In this document: piece after piece, positions 37,766-47,201 of the stretch
Layout: the number at the start of each line of letters is the position of its first letter
Numbering within the stretch: the stretch's first letter is position 1
Assembly (NCBI RefSeq): GCF_004101865.1
Contig: NZ_CP026118.1
Span: 868,001 to 932,000 of the forward strand
Origin: Halobacillus litoralis
GTDB lineage: Bacteria > Bacillota > Bacilli > Bacillales > Halobacillaceae
Direction: 5' to 3'
DNA length: 64,000 nt
Notes under the pieces: model-generated
What the model was told of the DNA's origin: nothing
Database searches by the model: none
Seen by the model: the letters and a program-made list of their open reading frames with translations, nothing else
Position numbers and translations under genes: made by a program

Positions 37766-38005
37766 TCATACGTTTCCGAAAAACTTTTCAGCCTTTTCCA
37801 AAAAAGGCTCCTGTTCCGGAGTCATTTCATATTCTTCCACAATTGCGTCAACGGGACAAACGGACACACATGCCCCGCAATCTATACATATGTCTGGATT
37901 AATGTAATATTGGTCTTCCCCTTTTTCAATACAGTCGACTGGACAGACTTCCACACATTCGCCTGCTTGTTCACCTTGACATGGTTGTGTAATGACAAAT
38001 GCCAT
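37766..38005 (-). CDS. 2[4Fe-4S] ferredoxin
   Basis: A 79-residue bacterial ferredoxin, with two cluster motifs: C-x7-C-x3-CPVDCI near the N-terminus (CQGEQAGECVEVCPVDC) and the classic CIDCGACVSVCPVDAI near residues 40-55. The first motif has extended spacing between its first cysteines, as in the 3Fe/4Fe-7Fe type ferredoxins, so the first cluster may be [3Fe-4S]. The acidic C-terminal helix is typical of low-potential Bacillus ferredoxins. Soluble electron carrier; partner enzymes unknown. RBS is AGGGAGAGG. Confidence 0.88.
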   Translation of the reverse strand: MAFVITQPCQGEQAGECVEVCPVDCIEKGEDQYYINPDICIDCGACVSVCPVDAIVEEYEMTPEQEPFLEKAEKFFGNV

Positions 38006-38057
38006 AAATACCTCTCCCTGTTTTTATAGATTATCCCTAGTGTCTCTAATGAACAGG

Positions 38058-38414
38058 TATGTTGTCAACGTAGAACGAAAAGGACTTGCCCGCTACGCCT
38101 ACGTCTATGATCCACCGTACGCCCATGCATAAAGCCGAAAGCCAGGCTAAGCAACAGAAAAAAAGGCATTTGGGGCCTCGAAGGCTATGTGACAGAAGAC
38201 GGTTTCCGAGCACAAGGCCCAGAAACCGAAGAACCCCTCCTCCTTCCTATAATGGCGAACTGCCATACGCCCCTGATGGTCCAGACCGGGATTGTAGAGA
38301 GTTCTCAAGCCAAGAAGAAGCTCAAGCCTTTTATGAGGCAGCGGCGGACCTGATGCCGATCCCCATCGTCTTGATGGTAGTGATAACGATGGAAGCGTCT
38401 GCGAGAGCTTATAA
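38058..38414 (+). pseudogene. thermonuclease-Excalibur remnant with several frameshifts
   Basis: Read in three shifting frames, the plus strand gives the C-terminal part of a staphylococcal-nuclease-like protein and then an Excalibur calcium-binding domain. The pieces are VERKGLARYAYVYDPPYAH, then KAESQAKQQKK, then GIWGLEGYVTEDGF, then PDGPDRDCREFSSQEEAQAF, then DADPHRLDGSDNDGSVCESL and TAA at 38414. At least three single-base shifts are needed, and the N-terminal two-thirds of the nuclease domain is missing. The Asp-rich DxDxDGxxC loop and the final Glu-Ser-Leu are well conserved, so decay looks recent. Confidence 0.8.
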
Positions 38415-38473
38415 ACTTATTGTTTATCTTCAATGGATAACGGAAATATGATTGTAAAGAAAGGAGAGTTTCC

Positions 38474-38746
38474 ATGAAAAAACAACACGACGACTCTCAT
38501 ATTGGTTCTACAGAAATCCCCGTACCTTCAAAAGTGGAGACAAGTGAAAAACATAAGGACTTGAAAGCTAAACTTTTACATGAAACACAGGAATACCTCG
38601 ATATTGAAGAAAACCGTGCAGCATTTGCTAAATTAGCTGAAATTTTCGATACCGTCTATTCTTTGACGGAACATCACGGTGCCAGTATGACTGAGTTGGA
38701 ACTGATGCACCAAAAATGGCATAAAGAAAACCTCAAAAAAGATTGA
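38474..38746 (+). CDS. MazG-like/PRA-PH-fold small protein
   Basis: A 90-residue protein whose second half (LKAKLLHETQEYLDIEENRAA then LAEIFDTVYSLTEHHGASMTELE) follows the pattern of phosphoribosyl-ATP pyrophosphohydrolase-like/MazG proteins: Glu-x-x-Glu on one helix and Glu-x-x-Asp on the next, which bind Mg2+. This suggests a small NTP-pyrophosphatase-like protein or a degenerate relative. The N-terminal KLVRDKIP motif of PRA-PH-like housekeeping proteins is absent. RBS is AAAGGAGAG. Confidence 0.55.
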   Translation: MKKQHDDSHIGSTEIPVPSKVETSEKHKDLKAKLLHETQEYLDIEENRAAFAKLAEIFDTVYSLTEHHGASMTELELMHQKWHKENLKKD

Positions 38747-38765
38747 CCATCTTCACCATCGGCAA

Positions 38766-38799
38766 AAGAAGATGTCCACGCAGGACATCTTCTTTTTTT
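38766..38799. terminator. bidirectional terminator
   Basis: Perfect 12-base stem AAGAAGATGTCC with GGACATCTTCTT and a T7 tail on the plus strand; A-rich on the other side. It separates the MazG-like gene from the convergent protease gene. Confidence 0.92.
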
Positions 38800-39277
38800 A
38801 GTCGATTGGATCTGCTGCTTTACCATGGCGGATGACATCATGGATCGCCATGCCATCACTTGGCTTCCCGTCCCCATTCCGATATGGAAACAAGGAGAAA
38901 AAAATGAAATACATAGAGAAGTATGAATATTGATAGAAAAATAAATCGGCAGGAAGAACTCCTTGGATAATGAGTAAATTCAGCAATAATATCATCATCA
39001 TATTAAAAATACTGCCCGCCATATAAATGGAAACATGCGCCCAAGTTTTATTGTAGGAAAGCTTTTCATATTGACACCAGCCTTCCATGAAATACATGCG
39101 CCTAACTTCCAACGGACCAATATCAAATAACTTCTTTCCCGTACCAATACAAAATTTGATTTTACCTCCGAACACCCTAGCGACAAAAACATGGCCAGCC
39201 TCGTGTACTAAAGTAACCAGCGGTAAAATGATAAAGAAATTTATGATAAACATCGGGATATCGTTTAAAGTGAACAT
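38798..39277 (-). CDS. site-2 protease-like (M50) membrane metallopeptidase
   Basis: A 159-residue membrane protein. The zinc motif HEAGH lies in the first hydrophobic segment (about residues 25-29, LVHEAGHVFVARVFGG), as in M50 intramembrane proteases. A span at about 82-105 and a C-terminal segment LFPYRNGDGKPSDGMAI follow. The latter holds an Asp after Gly that may be the third zinc ligand, equivalent to the NPDG-type motif of the family. Short for M50, so it may be a minimal form. Substrate is unknown. Confidence 0.7.
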   Translation of the reverse strand: MFTLNDIPMFIINFFIILPLVTLVHEAGHVFVARVFGGKIKFCIGTGKKLFDIGPLEVRRMYFMEGWCQYEKLSYNKTWAHVSIYMAGSIFNMMMILLLNLLIIQGVLPADLFFYQYSYFSMYFIFFSLFPYRNGDGKPSDGMAIHDVIRHGKAADPID

Positions 39278-39720
39278 ACGGGGACCTCCAGCTCAAATGT
39301 GATTTTATGTTTGCTAGACTCTACATACCCCACTCTAACATTATATAACCATAATAATTTCAGGTTGCTAGAAGCGACCTGGTAATGAAAGCCCGCCCCC
39401 ATCACTTTTTCCCACTAATAATTACATTTACTTTCCAATTCTGCGTACATTCAGCTCTTGCATCCAATCACATGTAAGTGGCTATGGAATTTATTCTTTA
39501 ACGATTCCGTCCTCTATCAATCTTTCTTTTTCATGCAAAGAGAAATTCCCTGGGCTCCAATCAGCTAAATTTCCTTTCCCTTCACTGATCTCCCCACCCA
39601 CTTCATAAATACTAGCGTATAAGAGATTTTGTAATATTATAACAACCGCTCTATGGTTGTTTCCCCGCTTCAAATCGATTATCATGGGAATAGCGATTTT
39701 TTTTAAAGAGGAGCGTATTT
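39278..39720. other. 440-base intergenic region before rlmN
   Basis: No supported gene. A 64-codon minus-strand frame at 39491-39685 has no ribosome site and overlaps the region where the rlmN promoter must lie, so it is not called. Confidence 0.45.
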
Positions 39721-40806
39721 ATGAAACGATCCATTTACGGATTGACGTTTGAACAACTGACTGATTGGATTACGGAGCACGGTGAGAAAAAGTTCCGTTC
39801 AAAACAAGTGTGGAACTGGCTCTACCAAAAGCGCGTGACAGACTTTTCGCAAATGAAAAATGTTAACCAGTCCTGTATCGACCTTCTTGATGAACACTTC
39901 ACGATCGAAACGTTATCAGAAGAGATCAAGCAAGAGTCGACTGACGGAACGGTTAAATTCTTATTTAAATTGGACGATGGAAATATAATTGAAACTGTCC
40001 TCATGCGTTTCAACTATGGTCTTTCCGTTTGTGTAACGACACAGGTCGGCTGTAACATCGGCTGTTCCTTCTGTGCAAGTGGTATCTTGAGCAAGAATCG
40101 TGACTTATCAAGCGGTGAAATCGTCGAACAAATCATGCAAGTGCAGCAGCACCTGGATAAACAAGGCAAGGACGAGTGTGTCAGCCACATTGTTGTCATG
40201 GGAATTGGCGAACCATTCGATAACTATGAGAACTTGATCGACTTCCTGAAGGTCGTCAATGATAAACAAGGGCTCTCCATCGGTGCTCGTCACATCACTG
40301 TTTCTACAAGTGGTATTGCACCGAAAATGTACGAATTCGCGGACGAAGGCATTCAGATCAACCTTGCCCTATCCATTCACGCTCCGAACAACGAGTTGCG
40401 TACAAAAATCATGAAAATCAATCGTGCCTATCCATTGGAAAAACTGATGCCGGCCATCGATTATTATTTAGAAAAAACAAACAGAAGAATCACCTTCGAG
40501 TATATTCTGCTCAAGGATGTCAACGATCACAAAAAAGAAGCCGAAGAGCTGGCAGACTTGCTGAAGGATAAGCGACACCTTTCCTATGTCAACTTGATTC
40601 CATACAACCCGGTCGCGGACAACCCATACGAGCGAAGTGAAAAAGAAGCCATACTCACGTTCTATCAAACCTTGATGGACCGTGGTATCAGATGTGGTGT
40701 CCGTACCGAACACGGAACCGACATCGATGCGGCATGCGGTCAGCTTCGCAGTAAGCAGATCGAGAAAGAAAAGGCGCGTAAAAAGAAAGTTCTTCCAAGC
40801 AACTGA
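39721..40806 (+). CDS. rlmN: 23S rRNA (adenine2503-C2)-methyltransferase RlmN
   Basis: A 361-residue radical SAM methyltransferase that methylates C2 of A2503 in 23S rRNA (and A37 of some tRNAs). The cluster motif CNIGCSFC is at about residues 104-111 and [13 protein letters not shown] is the SAM region. The mechanism cysteine lies in the C-terminal [10 protein letters not shown]. It resembles Gram-positive RlmN rather than Cfr. It stands alone instead of beside fmt/rsmB/prpC as in B. subtilis, so it may be a second or relocated copy. RBS is AAAGAGGAG. Confidence 0.9.
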   Translation: MKRSIYGLTFEQLTDWITEHGEKKFRSKQVWNWLYQKRVTDFSQMKNVNQSCIDLLDEHFTIETLSEEIKQESTDGTVKFLFKLDDGNIIETVLMRFNYGLSVCVTTQVGCNIGCSFCASGILSKNRDLSSGEIVEQIMQVQQHLDKQGKDECVSHIVVMGIGEPFDNYENLIDFLKVVNDKQGLSIGARHITVSTSGIAPKMYEFADEGIQINLALSIHAPNNELRTKIMKINRAYPLEKLMPAIDYYLEKTNRRITFEYILLKDVNDHKKEAEELADLLKDKRHLSYVNLIPYNPVADNPYERSEKEAILTFYQTLMDRGIRCGVRTEHGTDIDAACGQLRSKQIEKEKARKKKVLPSN

Positions 40807-40832
40807 ATTAAATGATTTCCTTAACGACAAAG

Positions 40833-40866
40833 AAAGCATGAGGCACTGGCCTCATGCTTTTTTATA
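40833..40866 (+). terminator. rlmN terminator
   Basis: Perfect 12-base stem AAAGCATGAGGC with GCCTCATGCTTT, followed by T-rich sequence, 27 bases after the rlmN stop. Confidence 0.92.
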
Positions 40867-40908
40867 CGGAACCCTTTTCTTCTATAGTTTAAGACTCATT
40901 CTTCTATG

Positions 40909-41088
40909 ATGGGGTTCGTTCATTCCATGTTGAATGGGGGGCTTTGAAATGACGAGACTCCCGCGGGAGAAGGATCTAGGCGAGACCCCGTAGTGAGTGA
41001 CAACGAGCGAAGAGGCTTGCCAGTTCCCCCGCAGGAAAGCGAGTTGTTTCAAAGCCACCCCTACACCATTTTCGGTAACGAACCCCAT
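40909..41088. repeat. 180-base palindromic intergenic repeat, element D
   Basis: Outer perfect 12-base inverted repeats ATGGGGTTCGTT (40909-40920) and AACGAACCCCAT (41077-41088), and inner inverted repeats GGCTTTGAAA (40940-40949) and TTTCAAAGCC (41047-41056). The interior CTCCCGCGGGAG...AGGCGAGACCCCG...GCAGGAAAGCGAG is of the kind repeated between genes in many Bacillaceae genomes (recalled, not searched). No coding capacity. Confidence 0.75.
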
Positions 41089-41238
41089 TATCTCGGAACC
41101 CAGTCTTCAACAATCCTGCCATTGGATTGTAGAAGTTCCCAAAAATTATATCAAATCGATGATCTACCTGCTATAATCAATCTACCAAGATGAGGAAGCT
41201 TACAATCGTTTCATATCACGAATTTGAAGGAGTAAAAA

Positions 41239-41430
41239 GTGAAAAGACATCTATTAAGTGAGAGGACGGCATATTTTTTGACCGCACTCTCCATCTATGT
41301 CGTTTTATTTGGTGGGATTATCATATCCGGGTGGATATCCGGAGTTGAATGGTCAGATTACTGGATCGATTTTTCGTGGAATATGCTGAATACGGAAGAA
41401 CTTAAGGACATCGTCTTGCTGAAAGAATAG
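41239..41430 (+). CDS. small single-span membrane protein
   Basis: A 63-residue protein with one long hydrophobic segment (FLTALSIYVVLFGGIIISGWI) and an acidic C-terminal half ending ELKDIVLLKE. The start is GTG at 41239, six bases after AAGGAG. Function is unknown. Confidence 0.5.
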   Translation: MKRHLLSERTAYFLTALSIYVVLFGGIIISGWISGVEWSDYWIDFSWNMLNTEELKDIVLLKE

Positions 41431-41582
41431 TCAACAAAAAAAGCCCTCCTCTTGGCTTTACGATCAAGAATCATCCATTACCCGACTCCCATATAAACGA
41501 GCGCTGGCGCTTTGCTCATCGTTCCAGTTCATTCATTTTTTAAAAAATAAAGGACTACTATAACTTTACCATATGGCATATG

Positions 41583-41619
41583 AAAACAAGCATCTTCAAA
41601 ACTGAAGATGCTTGTTTTT
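41583..41619. terminator. bidirectional terminator
   Basis: Perfect 16-base stem (41583-41598 with 41603-41618), with T-rich tail on the plus strand and T run on the minus strand. It serves the convergent small genes at 41239 and 41657. Confidence 0.9.
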
Positions 41620-41656
41620 GTCTTCTACTATTTTAATGAACTACGCCAAATATTCA

Positions 41657-41905
41657 TTACGATTCCTTTTCATTCTTTTCAAGGAAATACTTGATTCCTG
41701 CGACCGTTCCGATTCCCAGAAGTGCATATTGAAGTCCGATGATTGTGGCAGCAGGTGTGATTCCATTTTGCCAAAAAGCGAAGGCAATTCCTAAAATCAC
41801 AGCGATAATCGGAATGAAACGGTTAGGCACCCGTTTCGTCTGACGAATGGCATACAATAAGACGGCTAAACCAGCATAAGGTGTAAAATCAGTTAGAAAG
41901 TCCAT
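41657..41905 (-). CDS. small holin-like membrane protein
   Basis: An 82-residue protein with three hydrophobic stretches (YAGLAVLLYAI, FIPIIAVILGIAFAFW, and TIIGLQYALLGIGTVAGI) and a charged tail FLEKNEKES. The layout with VPNRFIPIIAVILGI resembles phage-type holins and their chromosomal relatives, but no lysin or other phage gene is nearby. RBS is AAGGGAGAG. The holin link is tentative. Confidence 0.45.
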   Translation of the reverse strand: MDFLTDFTPYAGLAVLLYAIRQTKRVPNRFIPIIAVILGIAFAFWQNGITPAATIIGLQYALLGIGTVAGIKYFLEKNEKES

Positions 41906-42056
41906 GGTTTACTCTCCCTTGTCTATATTTAACACGAACCGCTTCTTTATTAGTTTATTATCCAGGACGTTCATCAAGTACTCGAATTCTAACAAAAGAT
42001 ATATGTATGGACTGTCAGCCGCGAGTGAATATTAACTTAGTAATCCGGGCCCATAT

Positions 42057-42092
42057 AAAAAACACAGCTCCCGGGTTTTGGAAGCTGTGTTT
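42057..42092 (-). terminator. ald terminator
   Basis: Ten-base stem (42060-42069 with 42083-42092) and T-rich tail on the minus strand, just after the ald stop. Confidence 0.85.
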
Positions 42093-42103
42093 CATTGATC
42101 CTT

Positions 42104-43234
42104 TCATACCACTGTTTTCGTATTCAAAGCCTGTTCTACTTCCACAAAATTCATATCATGGGCTTCCGCCACTTGCTTGTATGTCACATGGCCGTTTACT
42201 GTATTCACCCCTTTAAGTAAAGAAGGTTGATCAAAGCAAGCTTTTTCAAACCCTTTATTCGCAATCTGAACAGCGAAAGGAATCGTTACATTCGTCAAAC
42301 CGACGGTAGATGCCCGTGGGACAGCTCCAGGCATATTCCCGACGGCATAATGGACGATCCCATGTTTCACATATGTTGGGTCATCATGGGTCGTGACATG
42401 ATCGATAGTCTCGACGACTCCGCCCTGGTCAACTGCCACATCGACTATCACCGATCCTTTACTCATCGCTTTAACCATTTCTTCCGTTACTAGTTTCGGA
42501 GCTTTTGCTCCCGGGATGAGGACCGCTCCTATCAACAAGTCCGACTCTTTCACTGCTTCGCTCAGATTGAGTGGATTAGACATCAACGTATTGACAGATG
42601 TTCCAAAAATATCATCGAGTTGCCGGAGCCTTTCTGGATTCAAATCAATGATCGTCACATCAGCTCCTAATCCGATGGCGATCTTAGCTGCATTTGTACC
42701 CACGACTCCTCCACCGATGATCGTCACCTTCCCCCGCTTCACGCCAGGGATCCCGCCTAACAAAATCCCTTTTCCACCATGAGTCCGTTCCAAAAATTGT
42801 GCTCCCTTTTGGGCAGCCATCCTTCCTGCAACTTCACTCATTGGTGTCAATAGTGGCAGAAGACCATCATTGGATTGAACTGTCTCATAAGCAATAGCAA
42901 CGACTTTTTTCTGCTCCAATGCTTTCGTCAATTCTTTGTCTGCAGCTAAGTGGAGAAAAGCAAATAATATTAATCCCTCATAAAAATAAGTGTACTCTTC
43001 CTTAATCGGCTCTTTCACCTTCATCACCATCTGCTGGGCCCAGGCTTCTGCAGGAGAATCCACTATGGTTACTCCTACCTGCTCATATAGCTCATCCATA
43101 AAACCTGACCGTTCTCCAGCATTTTTTTCTAAGAAAATCCGGTGTCCCTGTTGGATGAGAGTCAACGCACCCGCCGGGGTGAGGGCCACCCGATTTTCGT
43201 TGTTTTTTATTTCTCTGGGTACTCCAATTCGCAT
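42104..43234 (-). CDS. ald: alanine dehydrogenase
   Basis: A 376-residue NAD-dependent enzyme interconverting L-alanine with pyruvate and ammonia. [20 protein letters not shown], the catalytic His in [12 protein letters not shown], the nucleotide loop [28 protein letters not shown] and [16 protein letters not shown] are diagnostic. It follows the class III aminotransferase by 20 bases. In this operon it would regenerate pyruvate from the alanine formed during beta-alanine transamination, and release ammonium. Confidence 0.96.
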   Translation of the reverse strand: MRIGVPREIKNNENRVALTPAGALTLIQQGHRIFLEKNAGERSGFMDELYEQVGVTIVDSPAEAWAQQMVMKVKEPIKEEYTYFYEGLILFAFLHLAADKELTKALEQKKVVAIAYETVQSNDGLLPLLTPMSEVAGRMAAQKGAQFLERTHGGKGILLGGIPGVKRGKVTIIGGGVVGTNAAKIAIGLGADVTIIDLNPERLRQLDDIFGTSVNTLMSNPLNLSEAVKESDLLIGAVLIPGAKAPKLVTEEMVKAMSKGSVIVDVAVDQGGVVETIDHVTTHDDPTYVKHGIVHYAVGNMPGAVPRASTVGLTNVTIPFAVQIANKGFEKACFDQPSLLKGVNTVNGHVTYKQVAEAHDMNFVEVEQALNTKTVV

Positions 43235-43254
43235 GATCTGTGCCCTCCAGCTAC

Positions 43255-44595
43255 TTAGATTGTATGGATTCCATCGACTAGTGTATCCAGTAAGAAGTTC
43301 ACGTCCTCATCTTCAATGGTCAGTGGTGGTGCGAGTGTGAGCACATTATTAAAGCCGGCCACTGTCATACCATTTTTACCGATGATGATGCCTTCTTCTT
43401 TACAATAGCCGATTACTTGATTGACTTTAGCAGTGTCCAGCGGCTTTTTGGTCTGTTTATTTTCCACCAGCTCGATACCGATCAAGAGTCCTTTCCCACG
43501 AATATCTCCAATATTTTCATGTGCTTGAAGGCGGCTATTCAACTCGCTTCTGATTTCATCTCCCAATTGTTCCGAGCGGGCGAATAAATTTTCTTTTTCC
43601 ATGATTTCAATATTTTTCAGAGCGACCGCACAAGCAGCCGGGTGCCCGCCAAAAGTATTGATATGACGGAAAAAGTCATAGGTTTCGTCCCCACAAAAAG
43701 CTTCATAAACCTCCCTCTTCACAGCTGTCGCGGACAATGGCAAGTAGGCACTCGTGATCCCTTTAGCCATTGTGATAATGTCTGGTTTGACACCGTAATT
43801 CATAAATCCGAACGGCTTGCCCGTCCGCCCGAACCCGCAAATGACTTCATCGACGATTAATAAAGCGCCATGGCGTTCACAGATTTCTTTTACTTCTTTC
43901 ATATACTGTTCAGGGGGGACAATGACGCCGCCTCCTGTAATGATTGGTTCCATGATGACACCAGCAATGGATTCACTTTGCTCCCATGTCATCACTTGAT
44001 CAATTTCCTTTGCCCCCCATCGATCAACTTCACTATGATCGTTACGGTATTCATCAGGTGGAGAAACGTGAAGGAAACCAGGCCCGAGCGGTTCATATTT
44101 ATACTTCCGCTGTGCTTGACCGGTCGCTGCAAGCGCGCTCGTAGAATTCCCGTGATACGAGCGGTAGCGGGAAATGAATTTGCTGCGGTAGTGATCTCCT
44201 TTTTGCTGATGGTATTGGCGAACCATTTTGAATGCCGCTTCATTCGCTTCTGATCCACTGTTCGAAAAGAAAACTACATAATCATCGCCCAGAAGTTGAT
44301 TGATTTTCTCCCCGAGCTGGATGGCAGATTCATGACTTTGTGTCAAAGGCATATAAGCTAATTCCTTCAGTTGATCAAAGGCAGCTTGCGCCAGCTCTTC
44401 CCTGCCATAACCGATATTCACACACCATAATCCCGACATAGCATCCAAGTATTTATTTCCGTCCACATCTGTAATCCAGGATCCCTTTGCGCTTTTAGCC
44501 ACCATCGTATCATCAGGAGAATAGGGTTTCATTGAGTGCCACACATATTTTTCATCTTTCGCAAGCATTTCATTTTTCACATCAGCTTTTGTCAA
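43255..44595 (-). CDS. class III aminotransferase, probable beta-alanine:pyruvate
   Basis: A 446-residue PLP omega-amino-acid aminotransferase. The cofactor motif [16 protein letters not shown], the [17 protein letters not shown] strand and the PLP lysine in IITMAKGIT are intact. Its place between a pyrimidine degradation locus and ald points to beta-alanine with pyruvate giving malonate semialdehyde and alanine. Other omega-amino acids (such as 3-aminoisobutyrate from thymine) are equally likely substrates. The start is TTG at 44595 with GGAGGGCTCTCCG before it. Confidence 0.88.
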   Translation of the reverse strand: MTKADVKNEMLAKDEKYVWHSMKPYSPDDTMVAKSAKGSWITDVDGNKYLDAMSGLWCVNIGYGREELAQAAFDQLKELAYMPLTQSHESAIQLGEKINQLLGDDYVVFFSNSGSEANEAAFKMVRQYHQQKGDHYRSKFISRYRSYHGNSTSALAATGQAQRKYKYEPLGPGFLHVSPPDEYRNDHSEVDRWGAKEIDQVMTWEQSESIAGVIMEPIITGGGVIVPPEQYMKEVKEICERHGALLIVDEVICGFGRTGKPFGFMNYGVKPDIITMAKGITSAYLPLSATAVKREVYEAFCGDETYDFFRHINTFGGHPAACAVALKNIEIMEKENLFARSEQLGDEIRSELNSRLQAHENIGDIRGKGLLIGIELVENKQTKKPLDTAKVNQVIGYCKEEGIIIGKNGMTVAGFNNVLTLAPPLTIEDEDVNFLLDTLVDGIHTI

Positions 44596-44823
44596 CGGAG
44601 AGCCCTCCCTTATGGGTTTAAGGTGTTATTTTTTGAATTATCTTAATTATCTAATATTTACAAGTAACTTTCATTAGACATTGTGTCAAACCTTAATAAT
44701 TCAACTTACACATAATGACAACACTTAAGAGAGGACTGTTTCCTTCAAAGGTTTCAGATTACGCAATCGATTAACCTTATGATAAGCTTGCTTTAAGAAA
44801 CGAATAAATCAAAGGAGCCCGCC

Positions 44824-45351
44824 ATGAACATTCATTTCACTGAACTTAAAGCACCTGATCCATCGATCATAAACGCATTTAACCGATGGGAGAACGACCC
44901 GAGGTTAGTACCTTTAACGCGTCCTAACAAAAGCAATAAAGAAATAGAAGGAAACAAACTCATCACAATAGACGACTTAACCGATCGTCTAAAGAACCAC
45001 CCCACTTATCTCATTTACTCCGATGATAAACTGGTTGGAGAAATGAATTACATGGTCGATCCACCTCACCTATATAAAAAAGAACCGGATACTGCCTGGA
45101 TAGGAATTACGATCGGGGAGGAAGAAGGCCGCGGCAAAGGGATCGGATACCATGCAATTCAATATTTAGAACAACAAATCGAACAGCATGGGCTAAAACG
45201 CATTGAACTCGGCGTGTTTGAATTCAATACCCAAGCGCAAAAGCTGTACCAAAAGCTAGGGTACAACGAAATCGGCCGTATTCCTGAATTCACCTATTGG
45301 AATCAAAGACTGTGGTCCGATATTCGTATGGAAAAAAGATTCGACAGCTGA
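44824..45351 (+). CDS. GNAT N-acetyltransferase (RimJ/RimL-like)
   Basis: A 175-residue GNAT protein. The CoA-binding strand-loop IGITIGEEEGRGKGIGYHAIQYLE shows Arg-Gly-x-Gly-Ile-Gly, followed by RIELGVFEFNTQAQKLYQKLGYNEIGR, the usual end of the fold. It is the only plus-strand gene inside the pyrimidine locus and separates pucR from the aminotransferase-ald operon. Substrate is unknown (peptide, tRNA-linked or small amine). RBS is AAAGGAG. Confidence 0.85.
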   Translation: MNIHFTELKAPDPSIINAFNRWENDPRLVPLTRPNKSNKEIEGNKLITIDDLTDRLKNHPTYLIYSDDKLVGEMNYMVDPPHLYKKEPDTAWIGITIGEEEGRGKGIGYHAIQYLEQQIEQHGLKRIELGVFEFNTQAQKLYQKLGYNEIGRIPEFTYWNQRLWSDIRMEKRFDS

Positions 45352-45424
45352 AAGTGTATTAGAGGAGAGTCATTCAAAAAAAACACTTATTCTAAACGAA
45401 TAAGCGGCGGTTACTTTTATTCTT

Positions 45425-47017
45425 TTATTGATAGACGGTTTGCTGGTATTCGTGGGCTAGTAGGGCAAATTCGATGACCTGTCTTTTCTCAGGTGCCATA
45501 AAGTCTGCACCTAAAAGCTTTTCTAACTTCTCCAACCGGTGATAGAGTGTTTGCCTGACTACAAATACTTTGCTCGCCGTCTCTTTTTTCGAACCGTTGC
45601 AGGCCAAATACACCCTCAAAGTTTCCAAAAGATTGGCCTTATGGTCCTCGTCATACTTGATGATCGGTTCTAAATACTCTTGGACCAGCCCCTCCAGGTT
45701 ACTATGTTTATGTACAAGGGAGATCAACCGATACATATGCATATCTTCATAAAAATACTTTTGATGATCTGGCGGTAATTTATCCTGGATGGTAAGCGTC
45801 TCTTGTGCAGTCTGGAAGCTTTCATGCAGCCGGTCAAGTTCTTTTACGAATTTTCCACCTGCTACTTGAAATGACGTAATGCTGGAATCATTGAGAAGAC
45901 TGATTTTCTCTAATCTTTTTATTCCTTTTTCAATCCTTGGCTTCCAGTCCTCTTCCCCTTTTTTATTTAACAGGATGAATGTCAGTAAATGGCGTTTTTC
46001 CACAGGAAAAACAAAATAGCCATTCTGGTCAAAGATGTTATGGATAAGCATATTCAAATAGGTGATATCCGGATCGATTTTCTGCCCTTCAGCCATGTTC
46101 AGTTTAACGTTCAGAACGACCGCACCCGTAATCGTTTGGTTGATTTTATAAACCGCGAGATGATGCTTGATTTCTTCGTGATCATGCTCGCCTTGAAGCC
46201 ATTGGATGAGCCATTCTGTTTCCCTTGCCTTTCTCTTTTCTTCCGTGTAAAGTTCACGCAGCAGATATTGAGCAAGAGCAGTTGCCGTGCGGTCCAATAA
46301 CAGTGACTCAAACTCTCCGAATTCACGCTTGTAGGTAACCAAATAGATTGTGGCAAACTCACGTTCAAATACTTGCACCGGCTGTTTCAATACACGTTTG
46401 GCAGGACATCGATCAGGATTATTCAAGCGGGCCAGAATACTCTCCCTCTCTTTTTCCCTTAAAGCCGGAATCGTCACGACTGTATGATCTTTTGCAATAT
46501 AAACAAGCTGGCAATTTATGTACTGCTGTAAATTTTTCAGGATTTCAAAATGGTTGTCGATCGACAGCAGCCTTTTATTCAGGCGCTGTGAGTAATCCTC
46601 GAGATTTGAAATCAATTCATACTGCTGATTGATCAAATCCGCATGAATGTCCTGGGTAATTTCCACAAAAGACACTTCCTCTTCAAATACGATAATAGGA
46701 AAGTCGTTCTGGTCAGCAAGTTCTTTCGCTTCAGCTGAAATATCATTGATGAAGCTGCCTAGTTCAATACAGATGCCGGCGACTTTACGTTTGATGAGCT
46801 GATCCAGGAGAGTAAGGAAAAGTTCTTCATCATCTTTCCACCCAAAACCTGTCGACAGCACCAATTCTCCACCTTTGAGGTTCCCCCTGACCTCAATCAT
46901 TTCGAAGACGTGCACCCATTTCACAAGTTTGTCGATCCCCTCTTGCCCAGCCACAACCCGCGCAGATTCAAAGTGCTTTCTTTCCAAAATGTTTCCAATC
47001 GAAACGCGATACTTCAT
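45425..47017 (-). CDS. pucR: PucR-family transcriptional regulator
   Basis: A 530-residue regulator: an N-terminal PucR domain (about 5-125), a central GGDEF-like CdaR region, and a C-terminal helix-turn-helix of the PucR type (LLETLRVYLACNGSKKETASKVFVVRQTLYHRLEKLEKLLG). In Bacillus PucR activates purine catabolism; family members also govern pyrimidine and hydantoin pathways. It is next to the permease and dihydropyrimidinase genes and most likely controls them. The ATG at 47017 follows GAGGGG. A CodY-like box lies 29 bases upstream. Confidence 0.85.
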   Translation of the reverse strand: MKYRVSIGNILERKHFESARVVAGQEGIDKLVKWVHVFEMIEVRGNLKGGELVLSTGFGWKDDEELFLTLLDQLIKRKVAGICIELGSFINDISAEAKELADQNDFPIIVFEEEVSFVEITQDIHADLINQQYELISNLEDYSQRLNKRLLSIDNHFEILKNLQQYINCQLVYIAKDHTVVTIPALREKERESILARLNNPDRCPAKRVLKQPVQVFEREFATIYLVTYKREFGEFESLLLDRTATALAQYLLRELYTEEKRKARETEWLIQWLQGEHDHEEIKHHLAVYKINQTITGAVVLNVKLNMAEGQKIDPDITYLNMLIHNIFDQNGYFVFPVEKRHLLTFILLNKKGEEDWKPRIEKGIKRLEKISLLNDSSITSFQVAGGKFVKELDRLHESFQTAQETLTIQDKLPPDHQKYFYEDMHMYRLISLVHKHSNLEGLVQEYLEPIIKYDEDHKANLLETLRVYLACNGSKKETASKVFVVRQTLYHRLEKLEKLLGADFMAPEKRQVIEFALLAHEYQQTVYQ

Positions 47018-47045
47018 TGAAATACCCCTCTTCAAAGGTACTATA

Positions 47046-47060
47046 AAATTTCAGAAAAAT
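47046..47060. promoter_or_regulatory. CodY-like box before pucR
   Basis: AAATTTCAGAAAAAT matches the CodY consensus AATTTTCWGAAAATT at 13 of 15 positions. It would link pyrimidine degradation to nutrient status. The local sequence is AT-rich, so a chance match is possible. Confidence 0.45.
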
Positions 47061-47159
47061 CTAATATATTGTGAGATAATATTACATAACTGGAATTAAC
47101 CAGGCTGACTTTAATTGTTCAACAAGACTGCAGATGGATCGGGAACCCCTCAAATACAT

Positions 47160-47191
47160 AGAAAAAGAGAATCAGACTCAGCTGATTCTCT
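47160..47191 (-). terminator. terminator after the 78-residue protein gene
   Basis: AGAGAATCAG (47166-47175) with CTGATTCTCT (47182-47191), and a T-rich tail on the minus strand. It closes the permease unit, so pucR is transcribed separately. Confidence 0.88.
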
Positions 47192-47201
47192 TATCCACTG
47201 C

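Noticed and set aside
38086..38451. 121-codon frame as an intact gene
   Set aside because: The frame mixes noise with true Excalibur residues; the real protein runs through other frames, so it is described as a pseudogene.
39491..39685. 64-codon minus-strand frame upstream of rlmN
   Set aside because: No ribosome site and no recognisable protein pattern; it occupies the expected rlmN promoter region.
40909..41088. CRISPR-like repeat array
   Set aside because: Single palindromic unit with no regular spacers and no cas genes; fits an intergenic inverted repeat.
41657..41905. Prophage remnant suggested by a holin-like protein
   Set aside because: No lysin, portal, integrase or other phage gene nearby; a lone small membrane protein is not enough.
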